From NCBI RefSeq assembly GCF_907164915.1, contig NC_061862.1, positions 86,414,846-86,478,845 on the forward strand: a stretch of 64,000 nt of DNA, read 5' to 3'. This document shows positions 10,530-23,730 of the stretch, one piece after another (the first letter of the stretch is position 1; every line of letters starts with the position of its first letter). The notes beneath the pieces were generated by a model. That model saw nothing but the letters and a program-made list of their open reading frames with translations, was not told where the DNA came from and ran no database searches. A program made the position numbers and the translations under genes. The stretch comes from Impatiens glandulifera (lineage: Eukaryota > Streptophyta > Magnoliopsida > Ericales > Balsaminaceae).

Positions 10530-11470
10530 GTAATATTAGACCCCAATATATAATTTATATAATTATTCAAAATATAATTTACAAAATATATATATACATA
10601 CACAAAATTATAAAATTATTTCAACAATTATAAGAGGTTAATGTGTTAACATTTCATACTGGTGACTAAGGTTCAAATCCCTACAAAAGAAATATTTATT
10701 ATATTGAGTGCGCAGACCTTGGTAGTTGAAACGGAAGTTAGAATATTGGCTTGAGTAACGCAAATATTGGTGAAAAAAATACAAGGGTTCATTTATGGAG
10801 GAAATGTTGGCTTGAGTAATGCAAACATTGGTGATAAAAACTTAAGGGTTCGTCCATGAAGGGAATGGCGATTTGTAAAGCAAACATTGGAGAGAAAGTC
10901 TAAGGGTTCATCCACGGAGGATGATTTAGGGCTTAGAATCATGGCCAAGAATGTTTAAGAATGTACCTTTGAATTTGGTTATTAAATAATTAAAATCATT
11001 ATAAATATAAAAACTTAAATGATTAGTTAGTTGATTTTTTTAATATTTTTATTTTTTTAAATAAGTATATAATAATATGTTATATTAGACATAGTAGATA
11101 ATTTATATAATTATTCAAAATCTAATTAACAATATATATATACACAAAATTATAAAATTATTTCAACAATCATAAGTGGTTTAGCGGTTAAAGTGTTAAC
11201 ATTTCATACCAAAGACTAGTGTTCAAATCAAATATTGGTGAAAAAACCCTAATGGTTCGTCCATGGAGGAAACGTCATCTTGAGTAACAAACCTTGGTGA
11301 TAAAAACCTAAGGGTTTATGCCTAAATGTGTAATCGAATATTTAAGAATGCACTCTCGAATTTGGTTATTAAATAATCAAAATCATTATATATATAAAAA
11401 CTTAAATGAATTAGTTAGATGATTTTTTTAATATTTTTACTTTTTCAAATAAGTAATATTAGACCATTAG
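10530..11470. repeat. Tandemly duplicated segment with tRNA-like A/B boxes
   Basis: Two diverged copies (about 10530-11070 and 11085-11470) share an AATTTATATAATTATTCAAA start, a TTATTTCAACAATCATAAG stretch and a TTGGTTATTAAATAATCAAA tail. Each holds a pol III-like pair: TTAGCGGTTAAAGTG and GTTCAAATC at about 11181-11229, and in the first copy GGTTCAAATCC at about 10670-10680, a close match to a tRNA B box. The first copy also has a roughly 60-bp internal repeat in three versions (TGAGTAACGCAAATATTGG and relatives, 10740-10925). It could be a SINE-related or transposon-internal module; the family is not recognised. Confidence 0.5.
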
Positions 11471-13440
11471 AACTTTATATTTGATTGACAGTTTAATTCA
11501 AAATTTAATGTTTGAAGATTTGTTTTATTGAAATTACTTTTATTTCCACACCACGAATGTTTTCAATTTATATGATTTTGTGTATGTTTAAACAATTTTA
11601 AATAAAAGAGTGGATAAATGTAAATTTTGTTAAATTTTTTAATAATTAAATTAAAAAAATATTGAATTAAATTATAAAGTCACATTTTTTTAACTTTATA
11701 TAGATTGATGTTTAAATCTGATAAGGTGCTAATTTATAACCATTATAAAATTTATGTGAATGAGTGATTATTATACTTAAATATGTGAATTAGATTATTA
11801 TATTCAAGTGAAAGTAAATGTCTATTATAATGATCATTAAATATAATATACCATACTTGAAGTAAAGTTACAAAATTAGTAATGATTAACCGACATAAGT
11901 ATTTTTCAAATAAAATGTTCGTATATATCTCTTTCTTAAGATATAAAAATAAATATTTTTATAATTAAAATAAATATTTTTATAAATAATTTAAATAAAT
12001 TATTATTACATAACACACATCAATTAAAATATTATTCCTATAATATTTTTATTTTATAATATATTTATTAAATATTATAAGAAAACATCTTTATTTTATT
12101 ATCATATACATATCTAATCAATTTATTATTTTATGTTATAATATTTTTGTTTCTACCATATAATTATTAAATATTTTAAAATAAAATATTTATTTTGTTA
12201 TGAGATATATTTTAATCAATTTAGTATTATATTACTTTTTATTTTGATTAGTTTATGATAATATTTAAAATATGTAAGAATTTTTTTTTGTATTTATCTT
12301 ATAATTATTATGAAATATTTTGTTTAATATATTGCACTATATAGTATAATAATTCATTTAAACTAATTTTCTTTTAAATTACTATTATATTTTTAAAATA
12401 ATGATACTCGAGAAAGATAAATTATAAGAATCAGTTAGATTTTGATATTTATTTAAATTTAAATTTTTCTTTATTAAAATTGTTTTTATATGGTTTTTAA
12501 CTATATTAATGTAATGCACGAACTTTTAGCTAGTTACCCTTAACTATGCTTCTTTTTAAGTGTTCTTATTTTTTATTTTATTTTTTAAAATTTTGGTTGT
12601 TGTTTATTCATTTCTTATATGGATAAAAATTTATTTGGGATTAATTAGTTTAAATTTCCAAAAGTAAGATGTCACTATAAAGTTGATATAAATGTTGGTC
12701 CTTCAATTATATTTAAATTTTTTTTCCTACTTTTCACTTTGATATGAATTCTCATGCTTAGAGTCATGTTCGTTTTTTGTATCATAGACAATCATTTTTA
12801 AAGAATTGAAGTGAAATGGCATGATCGAGCACCTAGCATAGGAGTACAAATTGAATGCGGAAATAAAAGCAACCATACAAGACATATCTACGGAAAAGAT
12901 AGTTGGGATTACTTGTGACCAACTCCTTCTTGTGCCCCTCACAGGGAGAGAATAATATTAAAAAGATAGTACATGTTTACCCGCTTCCCGTGAGAGGGAA
13001 AATACAATATTAATCCACTCAATCTCTATGGTGCAGATAATCCAAATACTTTTCTTAGTTCAATTGTCCTCACACAAGTAAATTACTTTTCATGAATCAA
13101 AAATATTTCCTGTCTTAGTCTTCAACCTTATGGTTATCACGTAAATTACACAAAAACAGTGAATTTTCTTGTCTAGATTGTGAGGTCCAATCTCTAATTG
13201 TTGCCCGTCTTTGATAGGATTCATCACTTTGGTTCGGTCGAACACAGGGAACACAAGACTTGATCATTATAGCAGGATAAATTATAATAGGATCATGTTC
13301 CCTTTTACAGAGAAATGATAATAATTTAAAAAATATATTATATTTTTACTCTCCCAGGTACAGGAAGATTGATCACAGGACATGGGATTCTATCTGGACA
13401 AATTCTCACTCAGAATCATGTGTTATCCCCTTTTTTCAGC
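11471..13440. other. AT-rich intergenic DNA, no gene seen
   Basis: Almost pure A/T low-complexity DNA to about 12,700. Then comes a less AT-biased patch (12,740-13,430) with GTGCCCCTCACAGGGAGAGA and TTCGGTCGAACACAGGGAAC-like stretches. The patch could be a decayed transposon but shows no recognisable domain, terminus or long frame. Confidence 0.6.
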
Positions 13441-13930
13441 TATATATATTATAACAAAAACATTTTTTAAAATACTATTATTATTATTTTATTTTTATGT
13501 TTTAATATTTTTATTATTATAGTCTTAATTTTAAAAATTAATATTATAATATAAAATTTAAATAATAATTAATAAATAAAATATTAATAATGATTAATAT
13601 AATAATATTATCAAATTATATAGATTTAGTTTTTAATAAAATTATTTAAATAAATAAAATATTTTTATTTTAATAATTTACATTCTTACACTTTTATACT
13701 ATTAAATAAAAATATATAATAAATAATTTTTGTAAAATAATTTATAAATTAAATTATTTTTTATAATTAAATACATAATAATCTGACACATAACTCATAA
13801 ATAAGCTTTAGAAAAAAAAAATTAAAAACATAAATGTATCCTTTCTTAACTAAATGGTCATTTTCAAAATTTTCTCTTTGTATCTGAAACATAAATGAAG
13901 TTTCTGAGACCCATAGCCTCTCCTTTCTTT
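13440..13930. repeat. Copy of a dispersed AT-rich repeat (family A)
   Basis: The order ATTATAACAAAAACATTTT, TTATTATAGTCTTAATTTT, AATATAATAATATTAT and later TATCTGAAACATAAATG recurs near 34,440-34,700, 35,090-35,640 and 43,640-44,177 plus 47,878-48,200. No coding capacity or clear ends are visible. Confidence 0.5.
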
Positions 13931-16046
13931 ATCCCAGTCGCATACTTCCAATTCCTGCAGCTTTAAATTCCTTTATTACGCTACATCTCAACCGCATGTT
14001 TCCAATAAGATTCCAACTCATCCTTTATATATTAATTAATTAAATTAGGGACGATGCAGTATCAATGACTAAAAAATAATTAAATTTTAGATTAATTAAA
14101 AATAAAACATAAAAATGGTACAAATATTTAAATTGATTAAATGAGCTTAAAGTAAGAGTTTTATCCATTAACTAATATTGTTTTGTTATTTTGCAGATGA
14201 AAAAAAATGTAAAACAAACAGGCTTAAGCAGCAAGACCCAAAAGAGGATTGATTAATGGCATGGACTCAGGCGCGTACCGTTTTTAATCATTCAAAAGAG
14301 AAATTAATGATCACAAAAATATCGAAGAAAAATAGCATTATTTCATTTCTACTTTCCGTTGTTTGATCTTATAATGTATTCTAAATGTAATATGTAATGA
14401 ATCTAGATTGATATAAACAGATGAAACAAACTAAAAATTAAAACTCAAATTAAAATATTTTTAGAGTTCGGTTGTGCAAGTTTTAATTTTTGAGTTAGGA
14501 TGTTCCGCCATTCTGAAAGTAGTAGACATGTTTCAAATGACGTTTGAAAATATGAGTGTACTTAAAAAACGATATTTCAAAGTTATATTGGCTTGTTATT
14601 TTTTTTTTTTTGGTTTTTATGTTAGGCTATTATGATTATCTAGGATAGTCTTGGAAGACTGCATTTTGTGTTGTGTATTAGATTCGGATAATATAGGGAT
14701 GAACTTAAGGTTGGAAAAGAAAAAATTGTTTTCGAAATTATTGGTTTTGGTTGGCCTGGTAAGCAATCATATCCTCGGTTACTGCTTAGTTTTTGATCGA
14801 AAAAATTAGCACGCGAATGAGGTGTATGGGTTGCTTTCTGACAGTAAGAATGGTCTACTAATCTTATAGGTGAGTAAAAAGATTGATATTCATATACCAA
14901 GTAATTTTAATCAAATAAAGCAATAACAATTATTTAGTTAAGCAACAAATAGTAATTATTAATCAAATAAAGCATACCAATTATTTTAGTTGAAGCAACA
15001 AATATTAATTATTAATCATGCATTTTCTAAATCAAACTCTATTCAAAACAACCTTAGCTAATTTAAATCCAATTAAGTATATTGTCAATCCAAATATGTT
15101 TGCATTGAAAATTCACATTTAATCAAGTCCAATCTAGTCTCAAATTTGAACTGAACTAGAATAAATTAACTATTATCAAATAATTTCATTATTAAAAAAC
15201 AATTTATCAAACCATTTCATTATACAATAACTTCAGTGCATATTATAATATAACTAGAATAATATTTTTATATTACAAAATTAAATTACATTAATATTAA
15301 ATTTATTTTCAATAATACAACTATACGGAATCGACGACATAAAATTTGTAACAATTATATATCAAATATGTTGTCGAGAGTCACATCAATTTTTTAAAAT
15401 AAAAATAAATAAATTCAGCTAATCTCTATATTTGTTACTCCTTAAATTACAAAATTAATATTATAAATTATTATATAATCTTGTAAGTTGTTAAAAAAAA
15501 TTAAAAATAATACAAGTTGTAAAAGATTTAAACATAAAAGAGCTAAATAAGGTATTAATCAATTATAATTATAAAATTATATTATTATATAAAAAATTAA
15601 AAAAAATTAATTTTCTCAACTAAATTTGAATGGTTGTAAGACCATCTCTTAAATCCAAAAGTCAGTAAATGTCTAATTAAATAGTAATTAATTTCTAACT
15701 CAAAAATATATTTTAAAACTCAAAAAGAATATTATAAGAATATTCCATTTTACATCATCTTTTTTACTTTTACAATAACTATATATATATTTATCAATTT
15801 TATAAATTAAACTATGATATTTTTTCAAACTCACATCCGTTAAACAAAATTCTTATAAAATTAATTATAAATCTCCACATAAAAAAAATAAATTAAACAT
15901 TATTAAATAAACACAATATTGATAATTTAAGTATTTTTAAAAAAAATATAATTATTGTATTTTTGTTATTTTTTAGTTTTTTTTATCAATATTATTTATT
16001 ATTATAAATTTATGATAGGTAAAAAATATTAATAAAAATATATAAG

Positions 16047-16086
<40 letters not shown>

Positions 16087-16830
16087 TTATACAAAACTAA
16101 ATATAAAATTTATTTAAATTAAAAGTTAAAAAGATCAAATAAAAATTTAAAATAAATTATAAATAAATAAATGTCTAAATCAAAATATATGTAAAGTTGA
16201 AGGGGCAATTTAATATTTATTATGGGGTTAGATTTGGGTTTGAGAAACAGTAACGTAAATATGCATTGTTTGGAAAGAGAAAATTGTGTTATTCCCATTT
16301 TGAGTTTAGGTATATAATAGAAAAAAATTGTGTTATTTCCATTTTGAGTTTAGATATACAGGGGGATTGAAGAGAGAAAATTATGTCATTCCCATTTTTT
16401 AGTGTAGGTTTAAAGTAGGATTGGAGTTGATCTAAGGATGGTTGAAGTCGGTTGTCTTTAAATCCTAGTATAAACCTCCAAATATTTTAATATTTTTCCC
16501 TAGTAGTTATAGTTTTTATACCTGTTGGTTTAAGTTATTTGAATAATTCAAACAATTCCAACCTCATTTCATCCATCTTTTTTATTCATTATATCACTTA
16601 ATTTATAAATTAAAATATTATTTATTTTATTTTATTTATATATATTAATATTTTTAAATATTATTACTCAAAAATTCATTACTTACTCAAAATCATACTT
16701 TATTATTTTTTTCTTTTAATATTTTAAATAACTTCTGACTGTAGTCTTAGTCTAGATTATAGGTTTAAACTTAATAAGATTATTATTTTATTTACAATGT
16801 TTACTATAACAACTACACTTTTTGAAATAA
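13931..16830. other. AT-rich intergenic DNA with short local duplications
   Basis: No convincing gene. Local repeats include a roughly 60-bp duplication around CAAATAAAGCAATAACAATT (14,911-15,020) and a (TA)n run at 16,052-16,078. Three versions of a roughly 55-bp unit with GTTATTCCCATTTTGAGTTT lie at about 16,270-16,430. The small minus frame near 14,640-14,900 has no recognisable domain. Confidence 0.55.
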
Positions 16831-16839
16831 ATAAAGAGG

Positions 16840-18000
16840 CATTCTCTACCCAAAAAAAAATTGTTCACTTGCAACAAGTGTCCCGCAACTCTCTTTGTAT
16901 TAAAAACGGTCTTTAGCAATTGTCTTAACATTATGTCGGAATTCGCAACCATATTTGTAATTACCGAAAAATATTGTAAATCTCTGGTTGCAAATTTGCA
17001 TTAATGTTTACACTAACTGTTTTAACAAAATTTCTACTAAATATAAAGATATTGCAGAAAGTTCATTTTTTTTCTGAAAATCTGTAGCTAACCATGGTTA
17101 AAATATATTTATCATAAAATTTGCAATATATATTATTAATAAATTTATTATTTTGTAATAGAAATTCCAATAAGATAAATCTATTTAACAATAAAAATAT
17201 ACTCAACAAAACTGCACTAACGTATAAAATTATGAACTGCAATATTTTCGCAATAGCCAATATAACAAATATATGAAAATAAAGTAATAAAATTTGCATC
17301 TTTCTAAAAAATTATATTCAACAAATACTGCAATATCTACACATTTTATATGAAAACGTACATTCAATGAAAACTACATTAGCTTGTAAAATTAAGTTAC
17401 GTAATACTCTTTGCAATAATATATTAAATTTCTTACTGCAATAATCTTCGCAATATCTATATTTATAATTTGCATAATCAATTACAAATATATGTGCAAT
17501 TCGATTTGCATTATTTCGTTTGAAATTCTATTTATATTACTCAAATTGTATTTTCGTATATTATAGCATTATCATTTGCATTATACATATCTGCAACTTT
17601 TCTTCGCATTATCACATATACAATTATATTATTGATAAAACTGCAACTATTTCTGCAATTACCTTATTCACAACTTTGTATTAATATTAACAATAATCGA
17701 TACAACTTCATTTGCATTATTTGTAATGCACAATTTGCATAATTCTAAATAATATATTTTCAAAATTTGCAATAAATTTGCATAATTTTTGAAACCTTCA
17801 GTGCATTATTTCAAAAACAAATATTGTAATTCAATTGAATTCAAATTCTTGTATATAAATAATAACCAAAACCAGTTTATAATCATTAATGATTCTTGTA
17901 AAAATTCTTAGTACACCAACATAAATTCAATACAAATTTGCAAAACACATTTGCAAATTAAATTCATCAACTACTTATGCATGTTCCATAAATATGGCCA
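16840..18000. repeat. TGCA-saturated block 1
   Basis: Words such as TTGCAATA, TTTGCATAA and CTGCAAT recur every few tens of bases over more than 1 kb, starting with CACTTGCAACAAGTGTCCCG near 16,866. The ATTAAAAACGG motif near 16,903 recurs in reverse orientation at 21,230 and 21,510. This suggests the block is one subterminal region of a large DNA transposon (CACTA-like subterminal repeats have this look). Termini and target duplication were not found. Confidence 0.5.
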
Positions 18001-18071
18001 AAAATATTAACAAAAACTTGCCAAATTTTACACAAATTGGCATTCCCAAATAGCTCATAATAATGCTAGCT

Positions 18072-18260
18072 TCAATCCATCCATTCTCCAACCTTGTCGC
18101 TATTTTTTCTTTCCTCGCGAGCAGGAAGCACACCAACCATTTCTGTAAACCTGTATTAATTCAACAAAATGAGCAATTAGATTGAACAATATACAATTCT
18201 AATTTTCTTACAGCTTTTGAAGCCCAAGACCCATCACACCCATTATGGTGCATTCTCCAA
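18072..18260 (-). pseudogene. Short coding remnant between TGCA-rich blocks
   Basis: On the minus strand a segment ending at a stop at 18,072 reads FTEMVGVLPAREERKNSD and on to GEWMD. It is preceded by an AATACAG acceptor at 18,151 and, 60 bp upstream, by a GTAAGAA donor after a frame containing GVMGLGLQKL. Base composition is less AT-biased than around it. The 60-bp gap would be a very short plant intron, so the join is uncertain. No family recognised; probably transposon-internal or captured coding sequence. Confidence 0.35.
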
Positions 18261-19480
18261 TAGCATTTGACAACATTATACAACTTATAAATTGGTCATA
18301 AAACTAAATCATTTGAAAACATAAACATGGATTTAAATCACTTAACAATATTAAAAAAACTCATATATTGAACATAAAACTTAATTACTTGAAACTTACT
18401 AAATAAAAGTTTGTCTTTGGAACCTCTTTGTTATTTTTTGTTCTTCTATCGCTAAATTAATATTCACGTACATCCTACAATAAGTAATAAACATTGTAAA
18501 GACATAAATAACATTATTAATCAAACTACAACTTTATCAACCAAATCATACTTCGTCAGATTATGTATATTCAGATTCACTTAGATCCCGCTTTCTTTGA
18601 GATTGTCTACTCATATTGTAAGATACTCTGTTCAACTAATATGAAATACAAAACCAATTAAAACTAAAATATTTGATCTTAAAGTCGAAGAAACTGCAGT
18701 ATTAGAAATTAAATAAGATATTCAAACAACCCTAAACTATAACATAATTTTATAGTAACTAATATGTCAACACAAACAAATCACATAAGAGCATCATATT
18801 AGCTATAAGCATGATATTAGACTTGAACTATCAACAAAAACAAATCACCTAAGAGCATCATATTAGGTATAAGCATACTAGATCTCTTATAAAGAAATTA
18901 CCAATCTTCAGCATATTACATTAAATATTAGGTAAGAGAATTCACTAAGGATATAGTAGTTATTTGAAATTATATTTGTAGAAGAATGATCTCAATAGTT
19001 ACAATTAGATGAAAATAATACAGTAATATAAAAATAGTAATATAGACTTGAAGATAATACAGTAATATGCCAGTCATCACCTAAAGTAATATAAACAGTA
19101 TATAAATCATATATATGAGTTCTTATGGATCATATAAATCATAAACATCATATAAATCATAATATAGACTTGAAGATAATAAAGTAATATGACAATCATC
19201 ACCTAAAGTAATATAAATATCATATAAATCATATATATGAGTTCTTATGGAGCATATAAATCATAAACATCATATAAATCATAATATATGAATTGTAGCA
19301 TATAAATCATGAACATCATATAAATCAAAATAAATGAATTGCAGCATATAAGTCATAAAAAATATATATATATCATAATATTTAGCAATCTAGGAATTGA
19401 TTTATAGTTACAGTTTAAACAAAGGCATCATATTGGCAGAGTTCACAATGCAGCAGAGAAAAACACAACTATGAAAATTC
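18261..19480. repeat. AT-rich interior with short tandem duplications
   Basis: A roughly 65-bp unit with AAATCACATAAGAGCATCAT is repeated at about 18,770-18,880. A roughly 120-bp unit with ATAGACTTGAAGATAATA and TATGAGTTCTTATGGA is repeated at about 19,040-19,290, followed by many ATCATATAAATCATAA copies to 19,390. No coding sequence recognised. Confidence 0.6.
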
Positions 19481-20318
19481 TGTTGGAATTTTTAAACTAG
19501 TTCATAAATTCTATTAATGAATGAAAATTAGAATGTGGGTAATAAAATCAAATCAAATTCACATGAAATTTAAACGTGAATTAAAGGGTGATGATCAAAA
19601 TGTATAATTTAAATAAATTAATTTAAATTAATTGATCTAAAATGTCTTGATGACCAATTAATAAAATGTTGTTAATTTGTAGTGTAACTTACATGAGTTT
19701 TTTATTATTATTATTTGTTATGATAATTAATATTATTATTAACAAATTGGAAAACCATGTAACGTTAGTATTGAATTGTAAATGCCTTAATTGTTTTGGC
19801 AAACAATTACTCTATAATGAAGAGAAAAACGTTAAGGTAATGAAGAGGAAAACAATGCCAACCGTTTGATCAAATGATGATTTTATTTAATGGTTTAACT
19901 TTTCAACAATATAAGACCTCTCATCTTTAATCAAAAACTTACTTCATTATTTTCATTCTTTCTCACTCTAGAATTTCAAAAGTCTTCTTCTTGTTTTGTG
20001 AGTGTTCTTCGAGTTCTTTGCTCGATATTTCCGTTGAAACTCGGTGATAGTTCAGGTACGCTGATCAAGTTCGACGAGTAGTAATTTTAGTACAAAATCA
20101 CTACTGGATTCGTTGTACCCTGGGAGACAGTCATCTACGATAAGCTCCAGCACAAATGGGAGACGATGAAACTGTTTTAAGGGAAATGTGTCTAACACAT
20201 GTCTCAAATCAACATCTCAATCGGTGATTTTATTCTTCATATATTTTATTTATTTCATTTATTTGTACATCATTTGATATATATTTTTGTAATTTATTTC
20301 AAGACAAGATTTCTAACA
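19481..20318 (+). mobile_element. Solo LTR, Copia type
   Basis: The segment starts TGTTGGAATTTT and ends GATTTCTAACA, canonical TG...CA LTR ends with a TGTT(G/A)GAA/TTCTAACA inverted pair. The flanks AATTC and AATTT agree at four of five positions. Internally it has a TATA-like AACAATATAAGACC at about 19,900 and a TTCTTCGAGTTCTTTGCTCG-like leader, typical of a Copia LTR R/U5. No primer site follows and no second LTR is found nearby, so it is read as a solo LTR. An inner CTAACA at 20,192-20,197 is a possible alternative end. Confidence 0.6.
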
Positions 20319-20980
20319 AATTTGACTTCAAGAACTTACTTATTAAGGCATCATATATATATATATATATATATATATGAAGAACTTACTTCAAGAAAAA
20401 CAAAATTTGTTTACAGTTACAGTTTAAACAGAGGCATCATATATATGAAGAACTTACTTTGTGATTTATAGTTATTCGACTTCAAGATGAACACAAATAT
20501 TACTCTAGAAGCTTCTCCGATGATCTATTGATTAATAAGAACAATAACACATTAGGAAAACTAGAATGAGACGAATAGTTACCGTAAAGAAGGAGGTGAA
20601 TCTGTCTTGTATAAATAGAATGAGGAGAAATCAAAGTGAGAAGAATGAGAAGAATAGTTACCGTGAAGAAGAAGGCGAATATATCATCTACAAATAGCAA
20701 ATAGATTTGCTGTCTTCAAATAGATTCGAAGTCTTCTACAAAAGCAAATCTGTGGGCGGAGGGGTTTGGATAAGGGAGGCGGCAGGATATTAAAAAATCG
20801 GGTATTGGATAATTGGGATTTAGGGTTTGGCGGGGTTTGGAGAGTCGGTGATGTGGGCGGCGATGTATTAGAGAATCGACAATGTATTAGAGAATCGACG
20901 ATGGGGTTTGGTTAGTATTTGGGGAGGCTAGAGTTTAAGATGTGGGCGACGATGGGAGGAGAGGGTTTGGAGAGAGAGAA
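20319..20980. other. Transposon interior, no gene recognised
   Basis: Contains a (TA)n run at about 20,350-20,379 and a duplicated GAAGAACTTACTT stretch (CAGTTTAAACAGAGGCATCA also occurs before the solo LTR near 19,410). A G-rich patch at 20,750-21,000 has repeated GGGTTTGG and AGAGAATCGACGATG. No domain seen. Confidence 0.5.
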
Positions 20981-20984
20981 GGAA

Positions 20985-21560
20985 ATGGGAGAAATGAAGG
21001 TAATCGGCTAAGTGTTGCGTTTGGGAGGGAGTTTTGGCGCAAATAAAATATTTACGTGGTATATTAAAAAAAATCGACTAAAGGTAACTGCAATAATTTT
21101 TGCATTAAAAAATACTTATCGCGAATTAATTTTCGGACTAAAGAGTTCTACAACTACCTATGCATTAAAGTGGAATATAGCGCTGAACTGCAATAGTTTT
21201 GGCAATAATATATATTGAAGGCCAATGCCGTTTTTAATGCAGATCCAATGTCATATTTGGTAATTATTTTCCAGCTCTTAGGTAAGAAATGCATATTTAG
21301 ATAGCAACTATCAATGCATTAATTTCCATTTAGCGTTGAACTGCAATAGTTTTGGCAATAATATATATTGAAGGCCAATGTCATTTTTAATGTAGATCCA
21401 ATGAAATATTTGGTAATTATTTTCAGCTCTCGGGTAAAAAATGCATATTTAGATAGCAACTATCAATGCATTAATTTTCATTTAGCGCTGAACTGCATAT
21501 TGATGGACAATGTCGTTTTTAATGCAGACTCAATGTAATTTTTAGTAATTATTCTTCTTA
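20985..21560. repeat. TGCA-rich block 2 with 170-bp tandem units
   Basis: A roughly 175-bp unit containing GCGCTGAACTGCAATAGTTT, ATATTGAAGGCCAATG, TTTTTAATGCAGATCCAATG and AGATAGCAACTATCAATGCA is present about two and a half times. Its TTTTTAATGCAG is the reverse of the ATTAAAAACGG motif in block 1, consistent with two inverted ends of one element. Confidence 0.6.
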
Positions 21561-22985
21561 TTCACGAGCAACAAAACCTAATTTATATATATAAGTAGAT
21601 ATATCTAATTTATCAAATGAATTCGAGAATCTTCTAGACTAAAAATACCCTAATTGAATATCCAATTAAAGTTGTATGTAAATTGGAGTATCAATATTAT
21701 TGTAGGTTGGATGGTGGCTTAAGAATAAAGTATGAAATTAAAAATAGTGTAGGATCTTATCTTATGTTTATTTTTTCTAAACAAAATAACATTTAACAAA
21801 TTAAAATTGAATGTTCGAAAAAGATGTTTCATTAATAAAAATTGATGTTTGTCACAAAACCAATTGTGTCCCTTTCCTAAGGATGAGAGAATTGTCATAA
21901 ACATAAAAGGATTGATATTTTCCAAAAATTTATGTTTCACTTTGGATATTCTCTATCATATTTAAATGGGTTCTTCTAATTTGTATAGAGGAAATTCGAG
22001 AAAATGGATCCAAGATACATTTCTTTTGTTTTTCTTGAATGTTAATTTGTGGTTTCATTCCTTAAAACAAACTAAATTGATTGAGTTTGAATGATTTGAT
22101 GATCAAATTAATGTTAGCTATGAAACTGTCAATTTGAAGAATTAACAGAATTGATTTCAACATTTATCTCAAAGTTAGAACTATATATACCTTGAGATGT
22201 GATTGAATGATGAATTGATCATGATATTATGTGAAACTCGAAAGTGGATCAAAATGATATACAAATTTGTAAATCTAACACTAGAATTAAAGTAAAAATC
22301 TTTGAATTATATGAAATTGCAGAATGATCACAATTTTAGGTCAATAAATTAAGAGATGAAATCAATAAAGATCATATTCTAACCCAACAATCATTTCCTT
22401 CAATTCAATTTATGATGTTCTAAGTGAGAATTGATTCCGTAATTTTTATCTTTTAAGAACTATGCTACTTAAATTATCTTAGTGTGTTAGCTCTTATATT
22501 TGAATTGAGAAAATTGATTTCAATACTTTCAAATAATATAGTATACATAAATAAATATTATCAATGGTTCTTTTCTCTTAAACTAATTCAATTCAATTCT
22601 TCATCAATGTCTCTGTTCTAGACATTCTTGGAATGTATATATTTTTAACATAAATTTTCTCAATAAGTAACATTAAACTTAAAATGGCTGGAGTCCATTT
22701 TGATATACTAGTTAAATTGCAGGTATTTATTTGAGATATAATGTAATACACACTAATCTTACAAAAACAACTTTATTTGTGTTCTATAAGTAAGTGAATT
22801 ACTAATTCTTATATTATTTGATAATGAATGATATTTACTTATTTTGAAATATATTAAATCACGAGATTTTAATAAATAGTGAAAACCCATAAAAATAAAA
22901 TGGTATAGTTTAAACTTAATTAAATTAAAAAGATCACAAATATTAATAATCACCAAAATCGTAATAAAGGGCGAAAAAATTAAAT
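21561..22985. other. AT-rich DNA, no gene recognised
   Basis: Repeated short words with AATTGATTT and GATCAAAATG are scattered through, without a clear period. Short frames on both strands show no domain. Probably decayed transposon sequence. Confidence 0.5.
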
Positions 22986-23027
22986 AAATCTCTCCCGTGG
23001 GTTAGAAAACTTGTGAATCAAAATATT

Positions 23028-23305
23028 TACTATAAATGTCATTCATTTTGCACTAGTTTTCGCCATAAGGCTTATTATCCATATTACAAGGATTAAAACA
23101 ATTCGGCGTTGAACACAATTTAGAGCAAAATTTATTGCACTCTCAAATAGATGAATTATAACAGAGAGTTGAAAAATATTTACAATAAATGTCATTCGTT
23201 TTGCACTAGTTTTCGCAATAAAACGTATTATCAATATTGCAAGATTTAAAGCAATTCGACGTTGAACAAATTTTAGTGCAAAGTTTACTGCACTCTCAAA
23301 CATGG
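23028..23305. repeat. TGCA-rich block 3: two about 165-bp tandem units
   Basis: ATGTCATTC(A/G)TTTTGCACTA, CAATTCG(G/A)CGTTGAACA and TTGCACTCTCAAA occur in the same order twice (about 23,035-23,150 and 23,190-23,305), ending with TTATTCGCAATAATTTCC at about 23,365. It is the left counterpart of block 4 around the small gene remnant. Confidence 0.7.
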
Positions 23306-23730
23306 CAAGAGTTCTTAAATAATTTCAACATATTGTTATTGAACTAGACATTGAACATCAATATTATTCGCAATAATTTCCTAGGAAAATATGCCTAAAA
23401 AAGTGCATAGTTTATAAAAATGTATGTAAAATGTAATTTTTTAAAGACTAAACTATATGAATAAACTATAATCTTAATCTTTTCAAAAATTATGTAAGCA
23501 AAAAATATAAAATCATAATCATAATATTCATAAATAAACAATAATAACCAAAACTCATTCATAACCAAAACTATTCATAAATAAACAATAATAACCAAAA
23601 CATTCATAACATTCATAAAATAAAATAACCAAACCATTGTTCAAAATATTCACAAAACAAAACAAAACAACCAAAAATCATTGTTCAAAATATTCATACA
23701 AACCATTGACAAAAAGTAAAAGTTCAGAAA

